Below, piece by piece: positions 1-12,900 of a stretch of 64,000 nucleotides of DNA; position 1 is the first letter of the stretch, and each line of letters begins with the position of its first letter. The translations under genes were made by a program, and so were the position numbers. The stretch covers positions 19,863,201 through 19,927,200 of the forward strand of contig OZ038422.1 of NCBI GenBank assembly GCA_964036155.1. Reading direction: 5' to 3'. Below the pieces are notes generated by a model. The model made no database searches. It was not told the DNA's origin and was given only the letters and a program-made list of their open reading frames with translations. This DNA comes from Diploscapter coronatus. Taxonomy: Eukaryota > Nematoda > Chromadorea > Rhabditida > Rhabditidae.

Positions 1-59
1 TCAGAGGCTCACCTAAGAGTTCATTTCATTCACTTATTGAAACACATTGAATTGCTTAC

Positions 60-2842
60 CGGGCAAGAATAAACCAATAGGATGTCCATTCCAATCGATT
101 ACTGACAGAGAAGGAGGTCGACGACGAGACGATCGAAATAGAGAGAATCGGGGAAGCAGCCAGGACAGGGCGTGAGGGCGGTGCGTCTCTGTCACGATCA
201 TCACTCGGCGGCCATAGCTCTCCACTATCCACACTGGGGAGTTGCTGCAGCAGATTCGCTCCGCCCAAATGTCGAACAGGGGAAAATGACTTGAGTCGGT
301 TATCTGAAAAAGTAAATAATGATTTCTAAATTTAAAAAATCGTTCAGGCAAACTTGATATCCTATAATAGCTCAAGCTTACAAATGGAAATAAAATGTCT
401 TTAGAGATGAGCCAATTTATGTAAGGAATATAGCGAAAACACCAATCTACAGGATGCGCTATAATTACTGCCTGATTCTCATTTATAGCAGCTGAGAACT
501 TTGAGTAAACTTCTGTCCAAAATCGAATCCAAACTTGATTATAATAATGCTAGCTTATAATACCCATATCTATGTTTAGATAAGTTTCTATTTTACAATG
601 AAAAAAGCACGTATCGCATGATTAATTGAAGTAGAAATCGAGCAATATTCTTGGCGCATTGTGCAACTTCCGAAGGAAAGAAATTTACTGCTGAAATATT
701 CTTTTTAACTAGAGCGCACTTTCTTTTAAATTTTCTTTTATAGAACTTGAAAGAAAGAATAAATCTACCTGCATATCCGATCCAGTCTGTTGCACTCTGA
801 GATGTAGTGAGGTGGAGAGATAGAAGAGGACTTGCGATTTGCTGGGGACGATGGCCTGTTTGCCCTGTCCATTTGCATACATGCTCTGCATCTCCTCATC
901 TATGTCGTCCTCCTCAGCCTCCTGCCCTCCTCGTCCAGTCGAACTCGTTTGCTGCATCTGCAATCCAACCATTCAACCATCCAGTCATCCAGTCAGCCAA
1001 CAATCATTCATCCATTCATTCCCCTTCTTCCCCCAAGAGAGTTCGACCGATTATTCATCCTTCTGTTTCAAATGAACACTTCAAAAAACACAAGTAACGC
1101 AGCGTTAAGCCAGAAAGAACGATAAGTTTCTTCGCATTGCTCTAAAATTTGAAAGAAAAGAATGTTTTAGAGACACGCGGTAGTTTTTCAATGGTGATTT
1201 TTAATTTATTCATTATCGAAATAAAACCAGAGAAGTTTGCAGAAAATTATGCAAAATCTAAAATATAAATATTTCAGATGGTAACTTCTTCCTATGGCTT
1301 CGTTTTAGGAATAGATAATCTATTCATTAATTTTTCAAATCAATTTTTTCAGTTGCAAGGATGGGATATGATGAGACATTGATATCAAAATAATCTTCGT
1401 TGGCAATTTGGATAATTCGCTACTTCGTAACGGCTGCATAAACTTCCCTCCCAAAGTGCAATAAAAAATAACGAAAAATAGTGCGTGGAAAACAAAACAG
1501 AAGCGAGAAAGTGGTTGGAAGAAAAGTTTACGCAGCCCTTCGCAACCCATAGTTAAAGGCATAGTGCAAGATAGGAAGAGATCCTCCTCATACTATTTCG
1601 TAGGTTATGAAGTAAACGAATTATCAAGGTATCTCTCATTGAAACGCATTCCATTGATAATAACTTTGTTAATCTGGACTATATCGTATCATAGCGCGAA
1701 AAAATGTCTATTTCTGATAACAAATATATCTCAGAAATTACTGCATAATTTTAGAAGAAGAAAAAATAAATGTACAAAGGTAAACTCATACCATAGCATC
1801 GTTGTAGTGCGATCCGCTGGTATTTGGAGCTTGTGGCAAAGGAGGCGATTCCCTGAAAAGCCTCGATAATCCATGATGAATTATGACGGGAACAGCTCAC
1901 CCCTGTCTAGAGTAAACGACTCCATTCTCGTAAATGTCCTGAGTGCCCATCGTCCCTGCCAGGCTGCCATTCATCCCGTTCATGCAGACCATCGCATTCG
2001 ACTCGCAAAATTCGATCGAATTCGAGCCGCCGCCGCCGCCTGCAGAAGCTGCTTCCATTAGAGAAGGGGGACGTCTGAATGAAGGGGAATAAAAGGGTGA
2101 AAGGGCTCTACTGAAATAGATAAAATTGCTTCAGGCATAAAAAAATAGGAAAAGGAAGAGAAGAAAGGAGAGGAAGTAAGCAGAAAGGGGCAATGAAGAT
2201 CCCCCAAATGGACTAGAAGAGAAGGAAGAAGGAAGGAGAGAGAAAGGGGAAGGGGGAATGTAGAATTGTACGTTTGTGAGCATGAAATGGGGATTGGGAA
2301 TGCCAATGTGTATGCTCACAAAACAACAAATACATCCATAAATTATTGCGAGACAATGCAAAATAAGAATCATTTCAAATGGGAGGAGAAATTGCGAGGC
2401 TCATCTTTCTTCATACTGATATTGAATTATTGAAGTAGTAAAGTTGGCTGACAGTTGAACGCTGTAACCTAGCAGACACAAGGGGCAATAGAAGAGCTGC
2501 AGTAGATGAGTAGAGGGTACTAGTGAACTATAAATTTGAATGAGTGAAAGATGAGCAGAGGACTGAAGACTGAAGACAGAAGACAGAAGACAAAACGGAA
2601 TGACAATGAGAAAGGGAGTGATGATGAAATGGAATGCGATATGTGGAATGAGGGAATGGGAAGGGAAGGGAAAGAATGGGAATGAAGAGGGAAGAGGAAA
2701 GAGCAGAAGGACTAATGTCGAGGGAGACAAACCTGAGCAGCTGTTGACCACCGATGCGCTCGCTCTGTCGCAGTCGATTGACTGAGTTCGAACAAGGGGC
2801 TGAAGGCTGACCCACGCCGAAGGTTCGCATGCTTATCGTCAT
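60..2842 (-). CDS. Partial multi-exon gene, possibly phospholipid-scramblase-like
   Basis: Five exons join in frame on the minus strand: 2842-2733, 2074-1901, 1852-1792, 957-769 and 303-60. A donor follows at 59, so the gene continues off the left edge. The visible 259 residues start with a Ser/Gly/Gln-rich low-complexity stretch (five glycines in a row near residue 45) and a Pro-rich segment, then an acidic EAEEDDIDEE patch. The last exon reads ICCSNSPVWIVESYGRRVMI followed later by a Pro-containing LSVIDWNGHPIGLF segment. This recalls the scramblase order (Cys pair, RPF-like segment, D-x-x-G-x-E-V strand, then PPG-x-x-IG), but the match is loose and by eye. Start chosen: the first ATG in exon 2842-2733, because the upstream candidate exon near 3020-3091 cannot be joined in frame and may be 5' UTR. 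If it is a scramblase it would be a membrane lipid-mixing protein; otherwise function unknown. Confidence 0.5.
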
Positions 2843-3091
2843 CAAAGGGTCACTGAAATTGACAAATCATTTTTTTTTTAGAAATATCGATTATTTTTAT
2901 ATCAACTTTTGAATGATATAATAATAATTTGCATCGAAAAATTGATGTCGAAATCGAAATGAACTCAAAAGATATCACATTGACGAAAAATTAATGAATA
3001 AAATACCCTTTACCTTCACAGATGCAAGCATGCGACTTTTGGCATAGTGTGACTGCGCGGAGTGCTGGCTAACTGGATGGCAGAGCTGCAA

Positions 3092-3440
3092 ATTTAGTAA
3101 GAAGGGGATGAAGCCGTGCAGGCGAGCTGCTTACTTCTCTGCCTGCTTCTGCCTTCTCTGCCACTCCCCACTCCGTCTCAGACAACCAATTCTCTGCCTC
3201 TGCGTCTCTGAAATGGAAAGAGAAGGACAGCTTCAACCCCTAGCCCTTAGTCTGCCTCTGCATGGGTGAGCTTTCTCCATCTCTCCATGTGCCATATCTG
3301 CTTCCCTCCCCTCTGGACATACAAATCTCTCCCTTCCCCTTCTTCCATTTCCATTCTACCCTAATTGCGGCTTTCATTCCTTTCCTCCCCAATTCCTTTC
3401 GCAAATCCACTCACAATTTGTCTAACACAATCTCTAAATA
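3092..3440. other. Pyrimidine-rich spacer, no gene seen
   Basis: On the plus strand this is C/T-rich with repeated CTCTGCC and TTCTGCC words. It lies upstream of the minus-strand gene to its left and beyond the 3' end of the GT14 gene to its right. It may hold promoter or 5' UTR sequence of the left gene. The following 3441-3669 is plain AT-rich spacer. Confidence 0.4.
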
Positions 3441-3669
3441 ATAATTTATTCATTTGGACCCAAAAAAGGCTAACAAGGCGAGGCACGTTTGGAATGGCAT
3501 AAATTGAGTTATTAAGGCTTGTTTCACAATGAGATCATTCATTTTGTTTATCACAGTCATGGCTGGACGAAGGCTTTGTTTTGTTTTTGTCCTTGACTTG
3601 GAATTTTTGTAATTTTAATATTTGATCAGCTCTGACTATAGGCAACTTCTTCGTAATCATAACTCCTAT

Positions 3670-6600
3670 TCAAACAGGATACTTTCTCCTTTGCCACTCA
3701 GTGTAATTAGGCATGCAATTCAGCTTATAGTCTGACTCGTTTTTATGTTTATGATAAAGCACCTAAATATTGTGAAAGTATTTTATATAAACTAAAATAC
3801 TAACATTAACCATATTCTCATAGTAGCTCCTTTCGAGAGGATGATCGTCCTGATCCAAATGAGTTCGATTAAATATAACCTCGTGCCAACAATCTATTGC
3901 GGCGATATCAAAGTCTGGCATCATCTGAAATTACAATCAAATTGCTTTCTGTTTGCATAAATTGTTTAAAAAATATATGAAAAGCACTAGGGAAAGTAGG
4001 GTTTGGGCAACTTTAAAAGTGGAATCCAAGAGTATTGCTTTTGCAGAACTGAATTATAAATAGTTGTTTGAAGTTCAGATTGGGAAAAAGTGATAAAATA
4101 CAAATTTCGTATAGTTCTTGTTGTAAGGCATTTTAAAAGTTCAATTTAGCTTGACGCTTTAAATAGCTGTGAAATTCGTTTGAAACAAAGTTAGCTTGTG
4201 TGCCTGCTTACTTTATTGGCCATGATATTGGGAAAGGCAGCGAGAGTGGGAATGTCCTCGACTCCCAACAGACAAATCACATGCCGATTTACTCCAGAAG
4301 CACACTCCTGAGGACCGCCGTATTTCCACTGCGACATTCTGAAAGACCCAATGGATATTTCACCAGTTACAAGAAACAATGAATGCCATGAATGTCATTG
4401 ATGAATTCCTCGTAAAGATGTTCGATAGAAAACAGCAGTTACTTTTTAGTTTTGAATAGGGAAATGAAATTGAAAATACGACGCAAGTTTTACTTATTGA
4501 AAATCGAAAGATCAAGTTTCATATCGTCAGAGCTTGATTAATTGGAATTGAAAAAACGTTGCTTAAATTTTAAAATTAGAAAAGCGCATTGGAGAAATTT
4601 CAATACGGAGTCAAAAGTCATTTCTTAATTTAAAGAGCGCAAGTGCTATTTCAAATTAGAGTATTTGCGTTCTCTGCCTTAATTCATCAAAATTTCATCA
4701 ATTTGGTTGCAAACAGAATGGTCGTTCGAGAATAAAAATTGCGTCGTTTATTTTATTTCAATTTCTTCGTCTTCGAGAATAATTTTAAAAATTAATCAGA
4801 AGCATGTCAACCTCGTAATGAAATCCGTGTTCTTGCCCTGCTGTAGACATTTGTTCGTGAAATGACCTGGCATCCCGAGGAAATCACTAACCTGCAGCAT
4901 TTGCCATAATTCTTCGTCTGCGCCGAAACCCTGAACAATTCGACAAGTTTTCATCCTTGATAGGTTAACCTACGTTGGCATCGATTTTGGCAATTAGAAG
5001 ACTCAAATCAACAGTTTGCGTGAGCCAATCGACAGCGGCCCTCGACAAAGAGGCTTGTGCCGCGCCCTTTCCCCAGGAAAAATTTCTATTCAGAATTTCA
5101 GGAGCAACCTTCGATTCTGCAAATCACTTGCTCGAAAATAAGATGTTTTCATTTGGTCACCCAGCAAGCTTCTTTTCTTATAATTCTTGGAAATTGAAAG
5201 GAAAAAGTCTTTCAAACCACTTAAAATCGAAAACGGTAGGAAAAACCGAGGTTAACGAATATTCTAGCTTTAAAAGTTGAAGAACAAACTTATTGGGCAA
5301 GATGATAAAAAAGATAACGAAGACCCACCATCTTTAAAAAGCTTTATATTTTTGGCATTCCATACAAAATTCCTATCGATTCTTTCTTCTGGCATCCTAG
5401 TTAATTCAGCGTCATTTGCTCCTCCCAAAATATCGAATACTTCAACCAGCTCATAAACAGATTTTGTGATGATATCATGATTCTAAAATACTTTGTTGTT
5501 AACAAAAAATAAATTTGGCATTCAAATTTGAAAGAAAGGGTATGTTACTTGCAGTAGAACGATATATTGCCAATCCGTGTTATTGCTTGCAAGAATCCTC
5601 ATACAGTCGTAATGTGCATGGTTGATGTTGTGCCCTCCTCCGTTCACTTCATAGTCTTCTGAGTTTTTTTTTTTCGAATTTAGAATAGAAAGAGTAAATT
5701 GACCATTACCAGGTGAACTATAGACATTGGGGAAACATTTGGAAAGTTGTCGGATTTTGTTTTGAAACGCAAGAGGAGATTTCTTGTCGATCGCAAAACA
5801 GAATGAATTCTGTGGATGGAAAGAGGAGCGCAATTCGTCTTCGATAAATTCATAGTCCTGAATGGTGATTTTTTTTTTCAGATAATAAACATACGGAAAT
5901 GAGTAACTTAAGAAAATTAAAACTTTGGAAAATCTAACCAAAGTTGCAAAGCTTTCAAAACTTACTCTATAAACGATTCTTGCGAAGGCCACACCGAATT
6001 TCAGTCTTCTTGGCTTCTTCGAAGGAAGGATTCGATTGGAAATCGCCCTGAACACTCCAGTTTTGGCAAATAATGCATGCAAAATCAACTCACTCGCAAC
6101 TCATATCAATTTCTGCAGATGGTCTCATCTTTGCTCGACTATTTCCACCGAATTGTTTCATGTAAATCTGAAAAATACTGTCAAAGTCATCTTTTCCTTT
6201 TCATTGCCAACCTTATCATTTGAAAGAAGACGTCCACAATCTACGTGTTGAGTTTCAGCTCGACGACGGAAAGTTATGATCTGCTGAATTGATAAAAAAA
6301 ATAAAATGTGCGAACTAAATCAAGCTTCAGAAAATGACTGAAAACTGAAGGATTTTAGCTAAAATATGGAAAAGTTATTGAAGATCTACACGAAACTTAC
6401 TGTCAATAAGTGTCGCTTTATTTGCAAATGTTAATTTCGATTAAAATTAAACGTTGATTTAGAAACGAAGTCGCAATTACCTTGCTCTCTTGTTCTTGTT
6501 TCTCCTCCTGCTGATCATGATCTGACTTGAGAGTCTCCAATTCCTTCGTCTTTTCATCCAATTCTGCCCGCAGTCTATCGATTAATAGTTGCATTTGGTC

Positions 6601-7354
6601 AATTTTGACTTCATCTGATTTTTCACTGCTCGAAGAGAATATTTGAATATCTGAAGAAATGAAAATCATCAGGTATTAGTATCAACAGAGATGAAATTGG
6701 ATTCCAAGAAAGAAGGAATGTAATTTTCAGAGAAGCATGAATATCTTTTCTTTTAACTTGAACTCAAATCTAACCATCGTGCACGTCGCTAGAAAGAGCG
6801 CGCTCCAATACGAACTGAATATTGTTCCTCCTTTCGCCCGTTATTGGGAAGAAAAAGGGGTGAAAACATTTAGTTCGCATTGGAGCACGCACTTTCTAGC
6901 GCCGAATCCTAACGGCGATCACGATAGCAAAATTTATTCCAATCGAGTATGAACTCGCTAATATTCCCGAGTTAAACTCTAAACGACTCAAATTCGCTAA
7001 CAAGCTCGAGTTGGGTTCCAAATCGAGTTCGTATATCTCTGCTAACTGTAAGTTCGAAATTACTGTAAAATTTTAAATCGAATTCGGGATTCCAAATGCG
7101 AAAAAAGCTTCCGAACCAGACACTTCTGAATACAAAAATGGATCCCGTTTCATAATTGATAAACTTGAGAAAGAGAAATGAAAAATATTCTTACTTGTGA
7201 AGTTGAATTGCGTGGTGTAGTAGGAGATGAAGAATACAATCAGCAGCAGAAGACAGATGCAGGATTGGCATCGATGGAGTCGAAAGAACGAGAGGAGAGA
7301 GGCTGATACAGGGTGAGGAAAATTACCGTCCAACAGCTGGTACTTCACTGCCAT
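3670..7354 (-). CDS. Core-2/I-branching beta-1,6-N-acetylglucosaminyltransferase family (GT14)
   Basis: Thirteen exons join to exactly 521 codons: 7354-7195, 6650-6481, 6283-6212, 6167-6094, 6047-5966, 5857-5710, 5658-5549, 5482-5329, 5116-4974, 4930-4812, 4338-4212, 3924-3811 and 3762-3670. The protein is a type II Golgi-type enzyme: a short cytosolic tail, one membrane helix at about residues 31-47, a charged heptad-like coiled-coil stem at about 65-110, then the catalytic domain. Family hallmarks seen are VDCGRLL, FARIVY, DYEFIEDELRSSFHPQNSFC, GHNINHAHYDC, an LLQ-NHD junction, the AQASLSRAAVDW segment, GFGADEELWQ, GMPGHFTNKCLQQGK, WKYGGPQEC and ANK..FDIAAIDCWHE near the C terminus. The family adds beta-1,6-GlcNAc to O-glycans using UDP-GlcNAc; acceptor here unknown. 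Nematodes have many paralogues, so no specific symbol is given. Intact, with no stop or frameshift. Confidence 0.92.
6787..6901. repeat. Foldback (inverted-repeat) element in GT14 intron 1
   Basis: Two arms of about 34 bp (6787-6820 and 6868-6901) are reverse complements with a few mismatches; the outer ends read CGCTAGAAAG and CTTTCTAGCG. It sits inside the first intron of the GT14 gene. No clear target duplication. Consistent with a MITE-like element; the short open frame across it is not a gene. Confidence 0.7.
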
Positions 7355-9994
7355 CCCCAGTTCGATCGGGCATCGATCCCTTAAATCAAAACATTTTTAA
7401 AATGAATATTTTCCATTACTGAGAGCACACGGTCCAAAATTACCATTCTTCATATTGCAAAAGTAAAGATAATCATGAGAAATTTCAAGATGACAAGTCT
7501 TCAGTGTTTATGGGAGAGAAACTTTAATAAAGACCACCAAATCTAATTCAAATGAATGGATACATGAAAACATTTAGGAGGATGGCAAGACTAGATACTG
7601 GAATAGATCGCTTGAGATCACTAAATCGAAGAAGCATCGAACAGAATGCAATTACGAATGAATCAACTTTTAGAATATTGACTAAGTGATGAATCAAGCT
7701 TTTTAACAAAAATAAGCCTACCAATATTATGCGCTATGTTCAGGAAGAAAATTTAAGAGAAACGATGAAGATGGAGAGATGAGCAATTAATAGAGGGGAT
7801 ACAACAAAAGCGAATTGCTATGGAAATCAGGAAATGGGTGGGAAGTGGAGATGCAGATAAAATGAAGATGCAACAGGCAATAGACCGCTCCGCATATTAA
7901 TCCTCTCAGACACCGATACACTCGCACAAGGACGCTATTAGGTAAAAATTCTGCCAAGAGTATCGAGATAAGAAAAGGGATTGAGCATGATGGTGGTAAA
8001 GTGCGTAATATAACTATATGGGTATCGAAATGGAATTTTATCGAAGCCTGAGATGAAAATATACATAATTCTGTGCACAGGTGAAAATTACCTATCTAGA
8101 AAAGGATCATCTAGGCATCAATGAAATTCGCACTTGCGTACTGATCAAAAAGAATAATTGCGCGATTGCACGAACACGAATTTAGGTAGTAATCAATTAA
8201 ATGAAATGAGAGTGAATCGTGGTTTGACTACTTGATACGGACGAAGCGAGAGAAAAGCACTGAAGAAGCAGAGCGGTGATGCAAGAGGCAAGCAGAAATG
8301 CAAATGCAGAATGGCGATAAAGTGAAATGGATTGATAAGGAAAGTGCAGCAGAGTAGAGGAGTAGAAAAAGCATATATTTATGAAGGAAAAAGGTGTACC
8401 ATTCAGATGAAGGATGAATGCATCCATGTCGGACGGGAAACGGCCGTTGCGCATCAAACTTCGTGCTTGTGTGAACTAAAGAATTAACAGTTTGAGTAAA
8501 TGGTTTTTGGCTGTCTATGATGCAGGAATAAAAAAATTAATCCATAACATAAAACCCGACTTTCTGAAAATTGAACTACTATCGTTACCAAAAGTGATTT
8601 GGATTGCATAAGTATCATCATGAACCTGTGTTAACCAATGTTGAACTATGTATTTAGGGTAAGACTAGAAGGATAGGGCTAGCAGAGTAAAGTCAGAGCG
8701 CTTTGTTCGACGAAGCCCTCTAAAAATGGCGCAAAAATCGTTTTTCTAACTTTACACAGAATTTTTTGGAAGTTTTCTTTTGTCAGGAATATTTTTACCA
8801 ATTTTTCAGCGAAGAGACATGTTTAAAATACAGCATAGATAAAAAGTTATAATCATTTTTCCAAAAATGGCACTGGGCAGCTCAAAACATTGAAGTGTAT
8901 GTCTATTTTAGGATGGAGCAATCACTTTTGGTGTGCAACGATATACATCCGTTACGTGGAAACAGAAAAAAACAAACCCCGGATGAATTTCTCAAGCATC
9001 CAAACGTGTTGAAAAATTAGTTATTCCACCTTCATGTTCCTTCGTGATTGATTTTAAAAATGGAATTTTCCAGGATCCACGAATGACTGGAAGTGTTCCT
9101 AGTGTAGACCTAGGACAGGTCTTAGGATAAAGACTACAGGGAAAGATTTAGCGTCACTTTTACGACAGTTTGGAAGCGTTTCAGGGGCGCTTTTGAAGCG
9201 CTGTAAAAGTGACGCTAAATTTTTCAGAAATCCTGTGCTATTCATTCATTTCTGACGGTTCAAACTAAATGTCCACGTGTTAAGCTTCAGACCGCATGAA
9301 GTCGATATCAGTGACAAAATTTCGATGATTATGAATGGCAAAAATCGGAAAAATGAGAACGAGAAAAAATGAAAAATCGAAAATGGCGATAAAAAGCGCG
9401 GTAACTTGCTCTTTCCGAAAACTGCTAGTTAGGGTTGAAAATTTTATACACGATGACGAACTTTAAAACTTCTCGCGTATTGAAGGGCAGATAAAGAAGG
9501 CCGACCGCGATAATTTATTACGAAATTTATAGATGCGTGTCCAATTGTGTGCGAAATTTGCAACCCTATTGCCGCTGGCTTATTACCTCTTTCATTTTCA
9601 CTCTTCCGTCATTTTTTCATGTGTTGTGATTTTTTAAATTTTCTGTCGGTTTCTTTTATTTTCTCCAGTTGCCGATCGCCCATTTGGAAAGTTACCTCAC
9701 TTTTGATCCATTTCGCTGAATAATGGGTTAATTTTCGAAATGCGAGTCCAAAATTGGACAAATTTCCCTAGAAGCATTTTTGGGCTTTTTGCGATTTTCA
9801 CCCACACCAACTTGCAATTTTCGTCCAGTTTCTGAAAATCAAAGTGTCTGTGCAGAAACTCGATGAAGATTACAAATGAGTTGAAATGGAGGGCGACTGG
9901 AGTGGAGATTACAAAATGCTCTTTTTCGTCGAATTTTACAATTTTTGTTCTTTCAGTCCTAGCCAAATAGTCAGTGGATGCTCGAAACAGTGGA
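7355..9994. other. Intergenic region between divergent GT14 and RdRP1 genes
   Basis: About 2.6 kb with no convincing coding exon. It must contain the promoters of both divergent neighbours. A short open stretch on the minus strand (8398-8457) followed by a GT could be an exon but joins to nothing in frame. A perfect 18-bp inverted repeat lies at 9146-9220. A TTCTTTCAG acceptor ends at 9956, 38 bases before the RdRP1 ATG, and could serve as a spliced-leader trans-splice site or as the end of a 5' intron. Confidence 0.6.
9146..9220. repeat. Perfect 18-bp inverted repeat, intergenic foldback
   Basis: ATTTAGCGTCACTTTTAC at 9146-9163 is matched without mismatch by its reverse complement at 9203-9220. 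The loop holds a second partial palindrome (GGAAGCG and CGCTTTTGAAGCG). No target duplication could be assigned. It lies in the promoter-side spacer of RdRP1. Confidence 0.75.
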
Positions 9995-12900
9995 ATGGTG
10001 CAACAGACAGGCTGGGTGAAGCTTGAGATTCCGTTGGTGGAGTCGCACACGGACAAGACGCTGCAGCACAAGATCGTCGCCCTTAACCAGAAGCTCTTCG
10101 TCGAAGTCTGTCTTCATTCGACTAACCACAATAATCCTCTCAATTTGCAGTCCCTGCGCACCTACCTGTTCGATGTGCAGCCCTCCCAGCCTCACCTTGT
10201 AGGCGAGCAGGATTGTGAGGAGTACTACGAAATCGATGTGCAGGTGACTCGCTGCAGCAATCCCCTCACAATCAGGCACATTCCAGATCGCCTGCGAGAG
10301 CTTTCGGCTCTTCGTCGCTGCAGTGCGCAACTTCTACTCCAGACTGTTCCGGGAGAGTCTGCGTCCCTACGAGAAGGCCAACATCGTCATCGTCTCGCCC
10401 AAGTTCTTCTCCAACCAGCTCGTGTATGTTATTCCATGGGCGCGTTCAGTCTTTGGCTGTTCGAAAGCCAATGTTAAGAAATAGAATTGTTCAGCAAGAG
10501 GGCGCCGAGAACAGACTTGCAACTTTGTCAAAATTTGACACCCACACCCGCGCATACCCAATTGATTTTCACATCCGCCTCGGTGGTGCGGGTTATTTTA
10601 GGAAACTGCCTTCTAATCGTTGGAAACAAATTCTCGAAAATCATTTCCGCACATACCCTGCAATTAACTGGAATAGTCTAAAATATTATCTCAAAGCCAC
10701 TGAAACCTCGATCATTATCATGATTTTCTATTGGATCAATTTGAGTTCTTTCAGCTGCGCCATGTCTGACGTGCCCTTGACTGCAATCTACTTCGGAAAC
10801 GTGCAGGGGAACGTCCTCATGAATCACTGGGAGGTTCGCGTAACCTTCTCTGCATTTCTTTAATCACTCGTTCGTTTGCAGGTGTCCTTTCTGAATGAGC
10901 AGAACGATCGAATGCGACGAATGAAGCGGTCAAAACAGCAGATGCATCGTGTCGTGCCACAGGCAGACAAACTCTACCAGCTGAAGGCGGAATTCGAATT
11001 CGACAAGAACGATCTGCTCACGATCCACTTCCGCAACAGGGAAATGAAGAAGATACTGGATGGTTAGTGCAAGTCACATGATAGACTCGGCTGTGCGCAA
11101 TTCGAAACTTTTAGAACTCGATTGAGTTGAATTAAAAGTCTAGTTCCAAATTAAGTTCACACAGCATTGGATAGACCACATGAAATTTTTAGAGTTGAAA
11201 ATTTAGACAAATGAAAAGTTCTTCCGATCCAATTTGAAGAAAAAGATAATCTTGAGCAATCATGTCCTAATTCAGAGCGAGTCAATGAATATCGCAACCA
11301 AGAAGTGACGATGTTCTACACGATCCTCGTGAAACGTCAGCACATCCGTCGAGTGGTGTGCGATCCCTACCTGCCCGAAGACCCTTCAGATGCCCTCCCC
11401 CAAGTGAGACTGCATTTCGACCTGAACTGCCCCGTCCTCGTTCGCAATGGGTTCGTCACCGATGCAACCATGAAGGACAACAAGAAGGGACGTGGGGTGA
11501 GTGCAATCATTAATGATTAGTGGAAAGCCCAGCTGATATCGTCGGGAATTAGCAAATAAATAGTTTCACGATAATTAAAACGCGTCTTCGTCTAATTGCC
11601 TGTCCTCGGTGACAAACTGCCATCTGTTCAGGATTCCGACTCGATCTTTCCCCAGAACATGCAGAGGACGTTGCTGATTCGCCGCGGTCGCCAGCCAGGT
11701 CTGCACAATGTCGAGTGGCCCAATCCTCTGGCCATCGCTGACAGTCCTTTCTTCACCATTCAGTTTCCAACCACGGTTAGTTTTCTCAGATGAGGCCAAT
11801 TACATCTATGATTTCTTGGGAATAACTCCGAGTCGTTTGAATAGTTTTCCTGCGCTCGGATTCCCGAACAAATGGGAGTCCTCTCAGTTCGTGCGTTACT
11901 CCAATTTTTGGAGAGAAGCACTGATAGCGTTCTCGGTTGTTCGCTGATCTGAGCACTGATAATTAACTTTTGGAACGGATTCTCGAGCCTCTTTGAGTAA
12001 GTGAAATCATGAATGAGAACTAGTCGCGTATAAATTCTTCACTTGGTTATGGAATTGAAAGCCAGAGCAAGAAAATTAGGCAGAATCTAGTGAAATAATA
12101 ACATTCCTCTCATTTTCCGTATGCCATTTTGTATTCTACATTTTTCAAAGTCATGAGATAGTTGACTCATCTACCTACCACCATATGGGGATATTCTTCA
12201 AATAACGATAACAGAATTCTTCCAGGCTGAAAACCTCTACACGATGTTGTCTCGATTCAAAGCCCGCACAAGCATCTCGATCGAATTTGCTTCCATGCCA
12301 GTAATTCATCTTTTTCCTTCCAAAAATGATACTAGAATAAAAGCAATAATGCAGCAGATGAATTAAGCTTCCTAAAAACAACATTCCTCTCACCCTGCAT
12401 TTACGTTTAAGTATGGTTATTTTTGTTGTCTGACAATCAACATTTTTGAATTTCTTAAGCATAAATTCATTTAATTCTTTTCAGGTAGTAGATGTTCTGT
12501 TCGGCCGCCACAATCCCTACCACAGATGGGCGATCAAGGAGAATCGTCAACTCGTCCCGACAGACTACGAGGCACCCGTCTATTCGGACTTCATCAACAA
12601 GGTCTGCCTCATGCCTGTTTTAAAGCTCACCCAGTTCATACATTGTCTGTTTTGAAATATTTTCATTCATATTCTTCCTTGTCAAACATATTTCATATCC
12701 GAATAAGTTGAAAACGATGGAAAAAAATCACTCATTTCTCTAATGAGTGCACGATGATTCAGTTCTACTGTTTTTAGCTGTGGCCGCGAGTACTCGACAG
12801 CAAGGGCAACGATGCGAACCGAGAGCGGCGCTTCGCATTCACCTATCTCATCGAGGCACTCATTTCCAGGTGATTTGATTGTTCGAATGAAGATGATGTC

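Noticed and set aside
3020..3091. Candidate upstream exon of the left-edge gene (SQHSAQSHYAKSRM)
   Set aside because: Has acceptor and donor, but no phase joins it to exon 2855-2733 without a stop; perhaps 5' UTR.
8398..8457. Minus-strand open stretch beginning MRNGRFPSDMDAFI followed by a GT
   Set aside because: Could be a first exon, but no downstream exon continues it in frame, including the GT14 first exon.
10244..10286. Apparent frameshift in RdRP1 near 10244
   Set aside because: A 43-bp intron with a normal donor and a TTCCAG acceptor restores the frame, and similar tiny introns occur throughout.
10426..10863. 145-codon open frame inside the RdRP1 gene
   Set aside because: Using donor 10424 and acceptor 10754 gives exact continuity with the paralogue (FFSNQLV then CAMSDV), so most of this frame is intron.
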